From Bacilli bacterium (GTDB lineage: Bacteria; Bacillota_I; Bacilli_A; RF39; UBA660), in assembly GCA_900772445.1 (NCBI GenBank), contig CAAHEL010000012.1:1-6847 (forward strand): a stretch of 6,847 nucleotides of DNA. Reading direction: 5' to 3'. Within the stretch, counting starts at the first letter, position 1. Every line of letters starts with the position of its first letter. This document shows positions 1-5,465 of the stretch, piece after piece. The position numbers were made by a program, and so were the translations under genes. Under the pieces are notes generated by a model that saw only the letters and a program-made list of their open reading frames with translations, was not told the origin of the DNA and did not search any database.

Positions 1-16
1 ACATAATTACTTATGT
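1..16. repeat. Short inverted repeat at window edge, possible operator
   Basis: Arms ACATAA and TTATGT (6 bp, perfect) are separated by 4 bases. The repeat lies just downstream of the -10 of the outward-facing promoter at 23-51, about where a transcript would start. It could be a repressor site or the start of a leader hairpin, but it touches the window edge and chance is a real possibility in DNA this AT-rich. Confidence 0.25.
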
Positions 17-22
17 GATATA

Positions 23-51
23 AATATATAATATTTTTTTTATTATGTCAA
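23..51 (-). promoter_or_regulatory. Sigma-A type promoter reading out of the window to the left
   Basis: On the minus strand there is a perfect -35 TTGACA (46-51), a 17-base spacer and a -10 TATATT (23-28, 5 of 6 consensus). It begins only 16 nt past the deacetylase stop codon. It should drive a minus-strand gene lying beyond base 1, which is not visible here. No hairpin-plus-U-tract terminator was seen between the deacetylase and this promoter, so read-through from the upstream operon is possible. Confidence 0.6.
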
Positions 52-67
52 TAGTTTTTAGATTTTT

Positions 68-1021
68 TTACCTAACATATCCATATACTTTACCATTTTC
101 AAAACTTTGGTTTTTTAAATAGAATAATTCACTTACACTAACTATTTTATAACCTCTATTTAATAATTCTGGTATAACTAAATCTAAACTATTTAATGTT
201 GATTTATAAATATCGTGCATTAATACTATATCACCATCTTTGATACTACTTAATATTTTATTTGCTATTCTTTGACTATTTTTATATTTCCAGTCTAGGG
301 TATCTATGTCCCAAATGATTATTGGCATATTAGATACTGATTTTATTTTTTTATTAAAAGAGCCATAACTTGGTCTTAATAATGTTGGATTTTTTCCTAT
401 TATATTAAAGATTAAATTATTAGTTTTTAGTATTTCTTCATTTATTTTTTCTTTAGAGTATTTTGTAAGAAGTAAATGATTATAAGTATGATTTCCTATT
501 TCCATACCACTTTCATACATATATTTTACTATTTTTTCATTACCAACAATATTTTTTCCCATTAGAAAGAATGTCGCAGTAACATTGTATTTTTTTAGGG
601 TATCTATTACTTTTTTTGTATTATAATTAGGTCCATCATCAAAGGTAAAAGCAATAATTTTACTATTATCATTAATATAAATATTATTATAAAAATCATA
701 GTCTGTTACTTTTTTTAAGGAATTAATTTTAGTTATGCTATTTTTACTTATTCTAAATGTATCAGTTTTTTCTTTAATTATATTGTTAGAAATAGTTGTT
801 TTATAAAATGTAAGTATTTTACTATTATCATTATAGTCATAATCAATTATTATATTATCACTAAGATTATTTTTTATATATGTAGATATTTCATTGTTTA
901 TATTTTTATTAGAAAAGTATGGATAACTAATATTACTAGAATATTTTTTATCTAATACTTTATTATTACTACATAAGATAATTATAAATATCAAAATAAA
1001 AAAGAATAGTATTTTTTTCAT
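68..1021 (-). CDS. Polysaccharide (peptidoglycan) deacetylase, NodB domain, membrane-anchored
   Basis: This protein of 317 residues belongs to carbohydrate esterase family 4, metal-dependent enzymes that remove N-acetyl groups from glycans, usually peptidoglycan in Gram-positive bacteria. All NodB motifs are present: TFDDGP (126-131, metal and catalytic Asp), HTYNH (178-182, two metal-binding His), RPSYG (216-220), the WDIDTLDW block (237-244) and LMHD (267-270). Residues 4-16 form a hydrophobic signal or anchor helix. Cys17 follows it, but Leu at -1 makes it a poor lipobox, so the protein is probably membrane-tethered rather than a typical lipoprotein. Residues 30-105 precede the catalytic domain and resemble the extra N-terminal region of PdaC/PgdA-type enzymes (weak, by eye). 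The ATG start has AGGTGG 3 nt upstream, a rather tight spacing. It is the last gene of the mscS-HD-deacetylase run, 42 nt after the HD gene. The substrate cannot be read from the sequence; peptidoglycan is likelier than chitin or xylan. Confidence 0.92.
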   Translation of the reverse strand: MKKILFFFILIFIIILCSNNKVLDKKYSSNISYPYFSNKNINNEISTYIKNNLSDNIIIDYDYNDNSKILTFYKTTISNNIIKEKTDTFRISKNSITKINSLKKVTDYDFYNNIYINDNSKIIAFTFDDGPNYNTKKVIDTLKKYNVTATFFLMGKNIVGNEKIVKYMYESGMEIGNHTYNHLLLTKYSKEKINEEILKTNNLIFNIIGKNPTLLRPSYGSFNKKIKSVSNMPIIIWDIDTLDWKYKNSQRIANKILSSIKDGDIVLMHDIYKSTLNSLDLVIPELLNRGYKIVSVSELFYLKNQSFENGKVYGYVR

Positions 1022-1063
1022 AGTCCACCTAATAAAATATATTATTCTTTTTTTAAAATTTAC

Positions 1064-1651
1064 CTAATATTTTATATTTAATCCATCAAATTCAACATCT
1101 AAGAATTTTTTACTAGATAAGTAATCACACATATGAACAAATCTTTCTAATGCTGTTTTTGGTACTGGTAAGACAACATTGCCATTAAAGTCTTTATTCC
1201 AAGGCCCCATATGTGAACTTATTACTCTACACAATAAATCGATATCATTATCTGTTAATTTTAAGTTTTCTTTATTTTCTTTTATATAATTAGCAATTAG
1301 TAATGGATGCTCTACTTTGGTATATCTTTCTTTGATTAATCCTGATTTTAATCCATCGTGTAATACTAATGCCATAATAATTAAATCTTGTTCCCTTTTA
1401 CTAAATTTACATATTGTTTCATCTTGAAAAAGTTCATAAGCAATTCTTACAGCAACTTTGGTATGTTTAACTAATCCGTTATCTGATGCTGCAAATTTAG
1501 GGTGATATTTACCTGTCGAAGATGCTGGAATAACATAAAAATAATCTGGTAGTTTTTCTAGCATAAAAATTAATGAATCTTTGATATCTTGGTCTTTTAT
1601 ATAATTTATTTCTCTTTCAAAATAAGATGTTTTATTTAAAACATTATTCAC
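1064..1651 (-). CDS. HD-domain metal-dependent phosphohydrolase
   Basis: This 195-residue soluble protein has the ordered metal ligands of the HD superfamily: His63, the His98-Asp99 pair in LVLHDGLKSG, then His115, His147 (SSHMGPW) and Asp176 in FVHMCDYLSSK. HD proteins hydrolyse phosphate esters of nucleotides or nucleic acids; the HD half of YhaM-type 3'-5' exoribonucleases is one comparison, but there is no OB-fold domain here, so the substrate is unknown. The start is GTG, supported by AAGGAGA about 8 nt upstream. That SD lies inside the end of the mscS-like gene, whose stop overlaps this start by 8 nt (GTGAATAA), so the two are probably translationally coupled. It ends with the only TAG stop in the window; the other complete genes end in TAA. 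Function beyond the family is not determined. Confidence 0.8.
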   Translation of the reverse strand: MNNVLNKTSYFEREINYIKDQDIKDSLIFMLEKLPDYFYVIPASSTGKYHPKFAASDNGLVKHTKVAVRIAYELFQDETICKFSKREQDLIIMALVLHDGLKSGLIKERYTKVEHPLLIANYIKENKENLKLTDNDIDLLCRVISSHMGPWNKDFNGNVVLPVPKTALERFVHMCDYLSSKKFLDVEFDGLNIKY

Positions 1652-2447
1652 TCTTATCTCTCCTTACATTTACATCTAGTTTACTATAAGGTATTTCAAT
1701 ATGATTTTTATCTAATTCTTGTTTTATTAATTTCAATAATTTTCTTTTTAGACCATATTGACTCATAGGCTTACATTTTATTGCTACTCTATAAACTACT
1801 GAGGAAGATGCTAATTCTTCGATACCAAGTAATTCTAGTTTTCCTGTTACTTCTTCATATTTAGATACTTTTTCGTTTAATTCTTGTAAGATATTTTCTA
1901 ATTTATCTATATCTGTATTATAACTAACATTAATATCTAATACTAGGTTTGCTTGTTCTAAACTATAATTAGTTACTTCAGTAATTACACTATTAGATAA
2001 CATTTTTACTTCACCAGTATAAGATTTTATTTTCGTGGTTTTAAGTCCTAAATCTATTACTTCACCAGTAAATCCATTAACAGATATATAGTCTCCGATT
2101 GCATATAAGTTATCAAAAATAATAGATATTCCCGCGAATAAATCTTTTAAAATATCTTGGAATGCAAGACCAACAATTGCTGCGATAATACCTAAAGAGG
2201 CAACAATACTTGATGTATCTACTCCGTATACCTTTAAAATAGATAAGATAATAAAAATAGCAATTATATATTTGATTAAATTATTAATTAATGATACTAT
2301 TGTATCTTTTCTTTTAGTAATTCCTTTACTTGTTTTTATATGACGACTTAATTTGTTAGTTACTTTTTTTAATAAACTATAAAGTAACATACCAATAACG
2401 ATATATACTATTGGTAAATAAAATTTTTCTTTTAAGACAAATTCCAT
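1644..2447 (-). CDS. MscS-family small-conductance mechanosensitive ion channel
   Basis: This is a membrane channel of about 267 residues that opens under membrane tension and releases solutes during osmotic downshock. Hydrophobic segments lie near residues 9-25, 59-74 and 78-107. The last matches the pore helix TM3 (VASLGIIAAIVGLAFQ, then DILKDLFAG), rich in small residues. It is followed by the MscS beta domain (GDYISVNGFTGEVIDLGLKTT) and an alpha/beta C-terminal domain. The usual IPNG/IPNS element reads MLSNS here, without the proline. I chose the ATG at 2447 over an in-frame GTG at 2456 because AGGTGA overlaps that GTG and sits 5 nt before the ATG, the same arrangement as in rnc and mreC. 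It is the first gene of the operon with the HD protein (8-nt overlap) and the deacetylase, and it is transcribed divergently from the YqfQ-like gene. It resembles the short three-helix MscS class. Confidence 0.9.
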   Translation of the reverse strand: MEFVLKEKFYLPIVYIVIGMLLYSLLKKVTNKLSRHIKTSKGITKRKDTIVSLINNLIKYIIAIFIILSILKVYGVDTSSIVASLGIIAAIVGLAFQDILKDLFAGISIIFDNLYAIGDYISVNGFTGEVIDLGLKTTKIKSYTGEVKMLSNSVITEVTNYSLEQANLVLDINVSYNTDIDKLENILQELNEKVSKYEEVTGKLELLGIEELASSSVVYRVAIKCKPMSQYGLKRKLLKLIKQELDKNHIEIPYSKLDVNVRRDKSE

Positions 2448-2473
2448 ATACTTCACCTAACTTTCTTAATATA

Positions 2474-2479
2474 ATTATA
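2474..2479 (-). promoter_or_regulatory. -10 element for the mscS-HD-deacetylase operon
   Basis: A perfect TATAAT on the minus strand lies 26 nt before the ATG at 2447, giving a leader of about 20 nt. No convincing -35 is found 16-18 bases upstream, so the promoter is weak or activator-assisted. It shares the divergent region 2448-2577 with the plus-strand promoter at 2529-2557. Confidence 0.45.
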
Positions 2480-2528
2480 CACTATTTTTAGTATAAAATC
2501 ATTTAATTTATTTATTTTTTTAAACTAT

Positions 2529-2557
2529 TTAACTTTTTGCCTAAACTTACATATAAT
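2529..2557 (+). promoter_or_regulatory. Promoter of the YqfQ/VrrA-like gene
   Basis: On the plus strand TTAACT (2529-2534, 4 of 6) is followed by a 17-base spacer and a perfect TATAAT (2552-2557). Transcription would start near 2564, right at the strong SD AAAGGAGG (2564-2571) that lies 6 nt before the ATG. The leader would therefore be unusually short, about 14 nt. Confidence 0.5.
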
Positions 2558-2577
2558 AATTACAAAGGAGGAATAAT

Positions 2578-2982
2578 ATGTTTCCTGGTGGATATAATAT
2601 GCCCTATATGATGCCTTATGGTATAAGTGGTATTCCTAAAAGCGGTGGATTATTTGCTAAATTTGCTGGTTTAAAATCAATTAATTGGGGGGGACTTTTG
2701 AATAATGCTTCGAAGACTCTTGGGGTTATTAATCAAGCAGTACCATTAGTAAAACAAGTTGGTCCAATGTATAACAATATGCGTTCTATGTTAAAAGTAG
2801 CATCATTATTTAAAGATGAAACTAGTCCTAGTGTTAAGACAAATAATGTAAGTAATAAGAATAATACTAACAATAGAAATAATGTAAGTAATAAGAATAA
2901 TACTAGAAATAATAATGTAATAGAAAAAGAAAAAACTATAATTAATAGTAATTATAGTAATAGCCCTAATTTTTTTATTTAA
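2578..2982 (+). CDS. YqfQ/VrrA-like protein with Asn-rich repeat tail
   Basis: This 134-residue protein has three parts. Residues 1-24 are Met/Pro/Gly/Tyr-rich. Residues 25-80 are the conserved-looking core (GGLLNNASKTLGVINQAVPLV, then KQVGPMYNNMRSMLKVASLF), which I recognise by eye as the YqfQ-like family of Bacillus, whose B. anthracis member is VrrA. The third part is an Asn/Lys-rich low-complexity tail holding two copies of a 12-residue repeat (89-112). The molecular function of the family is, as far as I know, not established, and the match should be confirmed by a profile search. The start is secure: AAAGGAGG at 2564-2571 is the strongest SD in the window. It is the only complete plus-strand gene. 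It converges on mreD, and the two coding regions overlap by 8 nt at their ends (2975-2982). No signal peptide or clear transmembrane helix is seen; residues 35-80 could be amphipathic. Confidence 0.72.
   Translation: MFPGGYNMPYMMPYGISGIPKSGGLFAKFAGLKSINWGGLLNNASKTLGVINQAVPLVKQVGPMYNNMRSMLKVASLFKDETSPSVKTNNVSNKNNTNNRNNVSNKNNTRNNNVIEKEKTIINSNYSNSPNFFI
2841..2913 (+). repeat. 36-bp in-frame tandem repeat (VNTR-like), two copies
   Basis: The 29 bases at 2841-2869 recur exactly at 2877-2905, giving a 36-bp period (12 codons). A third, short echo (AATAATGTAA) begins at 2911. The units encode NNVSNKNNTNNR and NNVSNKNNTRNN. Because the period is a multiple of three, gain or loss of units would lengthen or shorten the tail without a frameshift, as with the vrrA repeat of B. 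anthracis. Confidence 0.8.
2923..2957 (-). terminator. Probable mreCD intrinsic terminator, antisense inside the YqfQ-like gene
   Basis: Read on the minus strand, CTATAATTA and TAATTATAG form a perfect 9-bp stem (2936-2957) with a 4-base loop. It is followed at once by T6-C-T5 (2924-2935). It lies about 20-50 nt past the mreD stop, the right place to end mreCD transcripts, but within codons of the convergent gene (residues about 115-127). The stem is AT-rich with a single G-C pair, so efficiency may be moderate. Confidence 0.6.
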
Positions 2983-3481
2983 TTTGAATTACTTCATTTT
3001 TCTTAAATAATAATTTAGTTAGATAATAAACTACACTAGTATAAATAATAGTCATAATAATACTATTTAAAATGATATTAACTAATAATTTAAATGAATA
3101 GACATCATAGTTTAAAACACTAAGTATAATAAATGTTATTATGTGATACAAAATAACTGACAATACACTAATTAAATTAATAGAAAATATATTATTAGGA
3201 AGTAAATTATTCATTAATCCTGCGAATAAACTAACAATTATAAAAATGACAGTATTAAATACAAAGGTATTAGTATAAATAATATCTATTAATAATCCAA
3301 ATATTAGTAAAAGTATATAATACTTTTTTTTATTAGCAAAATATGGTAATAATACTACTAGTGCAATTAAGGTATATAGTGTTGTAAAGATATTATAGTT
3401 ATTAAAATATGAGGTTATATAATTAGAAATAAATCCTTCATATAAGAATGAAATTACTAATGTTACTATTGCTATTATCAT
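2975..3481 (-). CDS. mreD: Rod shape-determining protein MreD
   Basis: This 168-residue, almost wholly hydrophobic protein has about five or six predicted membrane helices. A GLLIDIIYTN segment (62-71) matches the conserved Gly/Asp motif of MreD. MreD is an integral membrane partner of MreC in the elongasome, which directs lateral peptidoglycan synthesis. Sequence alone is weak for MreD because it diverges fast; the main support is its position directly after mreC, with the mreC stop and mreD start sharing one base (TAATG). No strong SD precedes it, only AGAAAGAG-like purines, so translation probably depends on coupling to mreC. Its 3' end overlaps the convergent YqfQ-like gene by 8 nt. The length is typical of the family. 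Confidence 0.82.
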   Translation of the reverse strand: MIIAIVTLVISFLYEGFISNYITSYFNNYNIFTTLYTLIALVVLLPYFANKKKYYILLLIFGLLIDIIYTNTFVFNTVIFIIVSLFAGLMNNLLPNNIFSINLISVLSVILYHIITFIILSVLNYDVYSFKLLVNIILNSIIMTIIYTSVVYYLTKLLFKKNEVIQIK

Positions 3482-4332
3482 TAGTTTTCACTCTTTCTTT
3501 TTAAAACTGAAACAAAATTTATATCATCAAAATTAGCACTTAATTTAACATTGATTATTTTAGATAAATCATAACTATCTGTTGTAATGGATTCGACGGT
3601 TCCTACTAATATACCACTTGGAAATACTCCACCAAGTCCTGAGGTATAAACAAAATCTCCAATTCTTACTGTTTTAGTATTACTTATTCCTTCGACTAAT
3701 AATGTTTTGGTATCAAAATTATATCCGTTAATAACACCATTTAATTTTTCATTATCACTAATAATAGATACTGATATTTTATTATTTGTGTCACTAGTGG
3801 TAATTAATCTAACAGTTGATGTATAATTGGTAGTGTTTATTACTTTACCTAATAATCCATTTGAATTAATAACGGGCATTTCTACTTTAATTCCATCTTT
3901 TGAACCTTTATTAATTGTTATAGTGTTATACCAATAATTAATATTTCTACTTGTAACAGTAGTGTTAACGTAATCATAATCAGTTAAGGTATAATTAATA
4001 TTTAATTCTTGTTTTAAGGCATCTAGTTGTCTTTTTAATTCAGTATTTTCTGCGATTATTGATTCATGTTTATCTATTTCTTTTTTTAATATATCATTTT
4101 CTTTCTTTACATCTTTTAGTAATTTAAAATCATTAACACTATTAACAAGACTTCTGAAAGGATAAAATATAACGTTTTCTATACTAACTATTCCATCTTT
4201 TAAAATTGTTTCAAAAGTATTTAGTTTTTCTTTCTTTTTAAGTGAATAAGATAATATACCAAGAATTAACATAATTATAATAATTAATATTAAAACTATA
4301 TATTTCTTTTCTAAGTTTTTCTTTTTTAACAT
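3481..4332 (-). CDS. mreC: Rod shape-determining protein MreC
   Basis: This 283-residue bitopic membrane protein organises the cell-elongation machinery on the outer face of the membrane and links MreB/MreD to penicillin-binding proteins. Residues 1-10 are basic and cytoplasmic, 11-29 are the single transmembrane helix, 66-111 form a Lys/Glu-rich coiled coil used for dimerisation, and about 118-280 form the double beta-barrel domain. Family hallmarks there are NSNGLLGKV (156-164) and TSGLGGVFPSGILVG (230-244). The ATG is preceded by AGGTGA with a 4-nt spacer, the same layout as in rnc. It has its own promoter at 4351-4379. mreB, usually immediately upstream, is absent: the upstream gene is rnc. 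The minCD genes that often follow mreD in Bacillus are also absent. Confidence 0.95.
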   Translation of the reverse strand: MLKKKNLEKKYIVLILIIIIMLILGILSYSLKKKEKLNTFETILKDGIVSIENVIFYPFRSLVNSVNDFKLLKDVKKENDILKKEIDKHESIIAENTELKRQLDALKQELNINYTLTDYDYVNTTVTSRNINYWYNTITINKGSKDGIKVEMPVINSNGLLGKVINTTNYTSTVRLITTSDTNNKISVSIISDNEKLNGVINGYNFDTKTLLVEGISNTKTVRIGDFVYTSGLGGVFPSGILVGTVESITTDSYDLSKIINVKLSANFDDINFVSVLKRKSEN

Positions 4333-4350
4333 TTTATCACCTATATATCA

Positions 4351-4379
4351 ATTATATAATAATTTTATTTATTTTTAAA
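4351..4379 (-). promoter_or_regulatory. Promoter of mreCD
   Basis: On the minus strand TTTAAA (4374-4379, 4 of 6) is followed by a 17-base spacer and a perfect TATAAT (4351-4356). It gives a leader of only about 12 nt before the mreC ATG at 4332, just enough to include the AGGTGA SD. The surrounding AT-richness lowers certainty. Confidence 0.45.
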
Positions 4380-4415
4380 TACATTACTATTATTTACCAA
4401 CAAGTTATTTTTATA

Positions 4416-4442
4416 AGTAAAATAAAACTAGTTACCTAGTTT
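4416..4442 (-). terminator. Short intrinsic terminator at the end of rnc
   Basis: On the minus strand AAACTAG, loop GTAA (a GNRA-type tetraloop), and CTAGTTT form a 7-bp stem (4425-4442). It starts within the rnc stop codon and is followed by TATTTTA. The stem is short, so read-through into mreC is likely in part. Together with the mreC promoter it suggests rnc and mreCD are separate or only partly coupled units. Confidence 0.5.
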
Positions 4443-5085
4443 ATCTTACTTCTTTAGAAAGAGCATCTCTGGCTGCTTCTTGTTCGCTTATTTTTTTACT
4501 ACTTCCTATTCCTTTTCCTAAAACTATTCCATCAACTTTTACTACTGAAGTAAATTTTTTATTATGTGCTGGACCTGTTTCGTCAACTATTTCATAGATG
4601 GCACTTTTTTTAACAGTTTGAACTCTTTCTTGTAATTCTGATTTATAGTCTATTAAAAAGTTAATATTTTTATCTATATATTTAATTATTATACTCATTA
4701 CTAATTTATCTGTAAATTCAAAGCCTTTGTCTAGATATAATGCTCCGATAAATGCTTCGAAAATATCTGCGATTATTGTATCATTTATTTCTTCGTTATT
4801 GCCTACTCTGATATCTTCTTCAAAATTCAAATCTCTAGCATAAGTAGCACACGCTTTTTCACAGACAAAGTTTGCTCTCATTTTAGTCATAACGCCTTCG
4901 ACTAATCTTCTTTCTTTATATAAATAATCACTGATAATTATTTCAAGCACTGCATCTCCTAGAAATTCTAATCTTTCATAATGTGGAGAATCAGCATTTT
5001 CATTACTATATGAACTATGTGTAAATGCTTGTCTGTATAAGTTTATATCATTTGGTTTGATATCTAATTTATCAAATAATTTCAT
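4441..5085 (-). CDS. rnc: Ribonuclease III
   Basis: This endonuclease of about 214 residues cuts double-stranded RNA, chiefly in rRNA maturation and mRNA or antisense decay. The N-terminal catalytic domain has the signature ERLEFLGDAVL (37-47), with catalytic Glu40 and Asp44, and the second site IIADIFEAFIGALYLDKGF with Asp107 and Glu110. The C-terminal dsRNA-binding domain spans about 146-214, ending in SEQEAARDAL. A longer reading from GTG at 5106 is possible but rejected. AGGTGATAAA directly precedes the ATG at 5085, and the extended -10 promoter at 5113-5118 would start transcription at about that GTG. The length is slightly short for the family (usually 220-250) but complete. The common neighbours plsX/acpP upstream and smc/ftsY downstream are absent; here it sits between tRNA-Thr and mreCD. 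Confidence 0.96.
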   Translation of the reverse strand: MKLFDKLDIKPNDINLYRQAFTHSSYSNENADSPHYERLEFLGDAVLEIIISDYLYKERRLVEGVMTKMRANFVCEKACATYARDLNFEEDIRVGNNEEINDTIIADIFEAFIGALYLDKGFEFTDKLVMSIIIKYIDKNINFLIDYKSELQERVQTVKKSAIYEIVDETGPAHNKKFTSVVKVDGIVLGKGIGSSKKISEQEAARDALSKEVR

Positions 5086-5112
5086 TTTATCACCTAACTT
5101 TTTCACATCTAA

Positions 5113-5141
5113 ATTTTACCATAAATATAATATTTTTACAA
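5113..5141 (-). promoter_or_regulatory. Extended -10 promoter of rnc
   Basis: On the minus strand TTGTAA (5136-5141) is followed by a 17-base spacer and TAAAAT (5113-5118, 5 of 6), with a TG at the extended -10 position (TGGTAAAAT). Predicted start is near 5106, giving a leader of about 20 nt with the AGGTGA SD. The rest of 5142-5212 shows nothing further that I can support. Confidence 0.6.
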
Positions 5142-5212
5142 TACAAAATGCTTACTATTAAATGTATATGTTTTATTTTTATATTGTTATACTATTACTT
5201 CTCTTGTAATAG

Positions 5213-5250
5213 AAATAAAAAATGACACTTAATCATATAGATTAAATGTC
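5213..5250 (-). terminator. Strong intrinsic terminator downstream of tRNA-Thr
   Basis: On the minus strand GACATTTAATC and GATTAAGTGTC pair as an 11-bp stem with one G-U wobble (5224-5250), with a 5-base loop. It is followed by ATTTTTTATTTC (5212-5223). It lies 132 nt beyond the tRNA-Thr 3' end and before the rnc promoter. It would end transcripts from uppP/tRNA-Thr and any transcript started from the promoter at 5323-5363. Confidence 0.78.
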
Positions 5251-5328
5251 TAACCAACATAGGTAGATATTCAGTAATAATCTGATGTTTCATTTTTATT
5301 GTGCTTTCTTGCTTACACACTGATTTTA
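5213..5328 (-). ncRNA. Candidate small RNA between tRNA-Thr and rnc
   Basis: A promoter-like pair at 5323-5363 and the terminator at 5213-5250 bracket about 100-115 nt with no credible coding region, the layout of a stand-alone small RNA. Besides the terminator hairpin, a helix can be drawn on the minus strand from AACAT/ATGTT (5 bp) enclosing AGAT/ATCT, roughly 5256-5291; this is modest and may be chance. It does not match what I know of tmRNA, RNase P RNA, SRP RNA, 6S RNA or a T-box. The alternative is a plain 3' trailer of the uppP-tRNA transcript. The exact 5' end is uncertain (about 5316 or 5328). Confidence 0.35.
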
Positions 5329-5363
5329 TCATAAATAATAATTGTTAATAGGTTTTTTATCAA
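5323..5363 (-). promoter_or_regulatory. Promoter(s) just downstream of tRNA-Thr
   Basis: On the minus strand TTGATA (5358-5363, 5 of 6) is followed by a 17-base spacer and TATTAT (5335-5340, 5 of 6). An overlapping extended -10, TGATAAAAT (5323-5331), could start transcripts 12 nt further on. These point into the candidate small RNA and terminate at 5213-5250, so they cannot readily serve rnc. Confidence 0.5.
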
Positions 5364-5381
5364 CTTTATATTCATTATTAG

Positions 5382-5455
5382 TGGTGCCACCTACAAGAAT
5401 CGAACTTGTAACTGAACCTTACCATGGTCCTGTTATACCACTTAACTAAGGTGGC
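5382..5455 (-). tRNA. trnT: tRNA-Thr, anticodon GGT
   Basis: The 74-nt minus-strand gene folds into a full cloverleaf. It has acceptor GCCACCT/AGGTGGC, D stem GTTA/TAAC with loop AGTGGTA, and anticodon stem GGACC/GGTTC (one G-U) with loop ATGGTAA. The variable loop is 4 nt, and the T stem ACAAG/CTTGT carries loop TTCGATT. Anticodon GGT (5421-5423) reads ACC and ACU threonine codons. The discriminator base is A and the 3' CCA is encoded (5382-5384). The 5' end lies 10 nt after the uppP stop, and I see no good promoter in that gap or the last codons of uppP. It is therefore probably made as the 3' part of the uppP transcript and cut out by RNase P. Confidence 0.96.
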
Positions 5456-5465
5456 AAGAAAAGAA

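Noticed and set aside
2841..2913. CRISPR-like repeat
   Set aside because: Only two units, in frame inside a coding region and low-complexity, with no distinct spacers.
3000..3060. Plus-strand terminator for the YqfQ-like gene inside mreD
   Set aside because: Only short AT-only hairpins without a clear U tract are present, so no specific site can be supported.
5200..5300. Minus-strand frame of about 32 codons (starting MKHQIITEYL) across the terminator hairpin
   Set aside because: No ribosome binding site is present and it reads through the hairpin and U tract, so translation is unlikely; a tiny hydrophobic peptide is not excluded but unsupported.
5213..5381. T-box riboswitch associated with threonine
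   Set aside because: No AGGGTGG-type T-box core, and no threonine synthetase or transporter gene follows; the nearby tRNA is itself the gene product.
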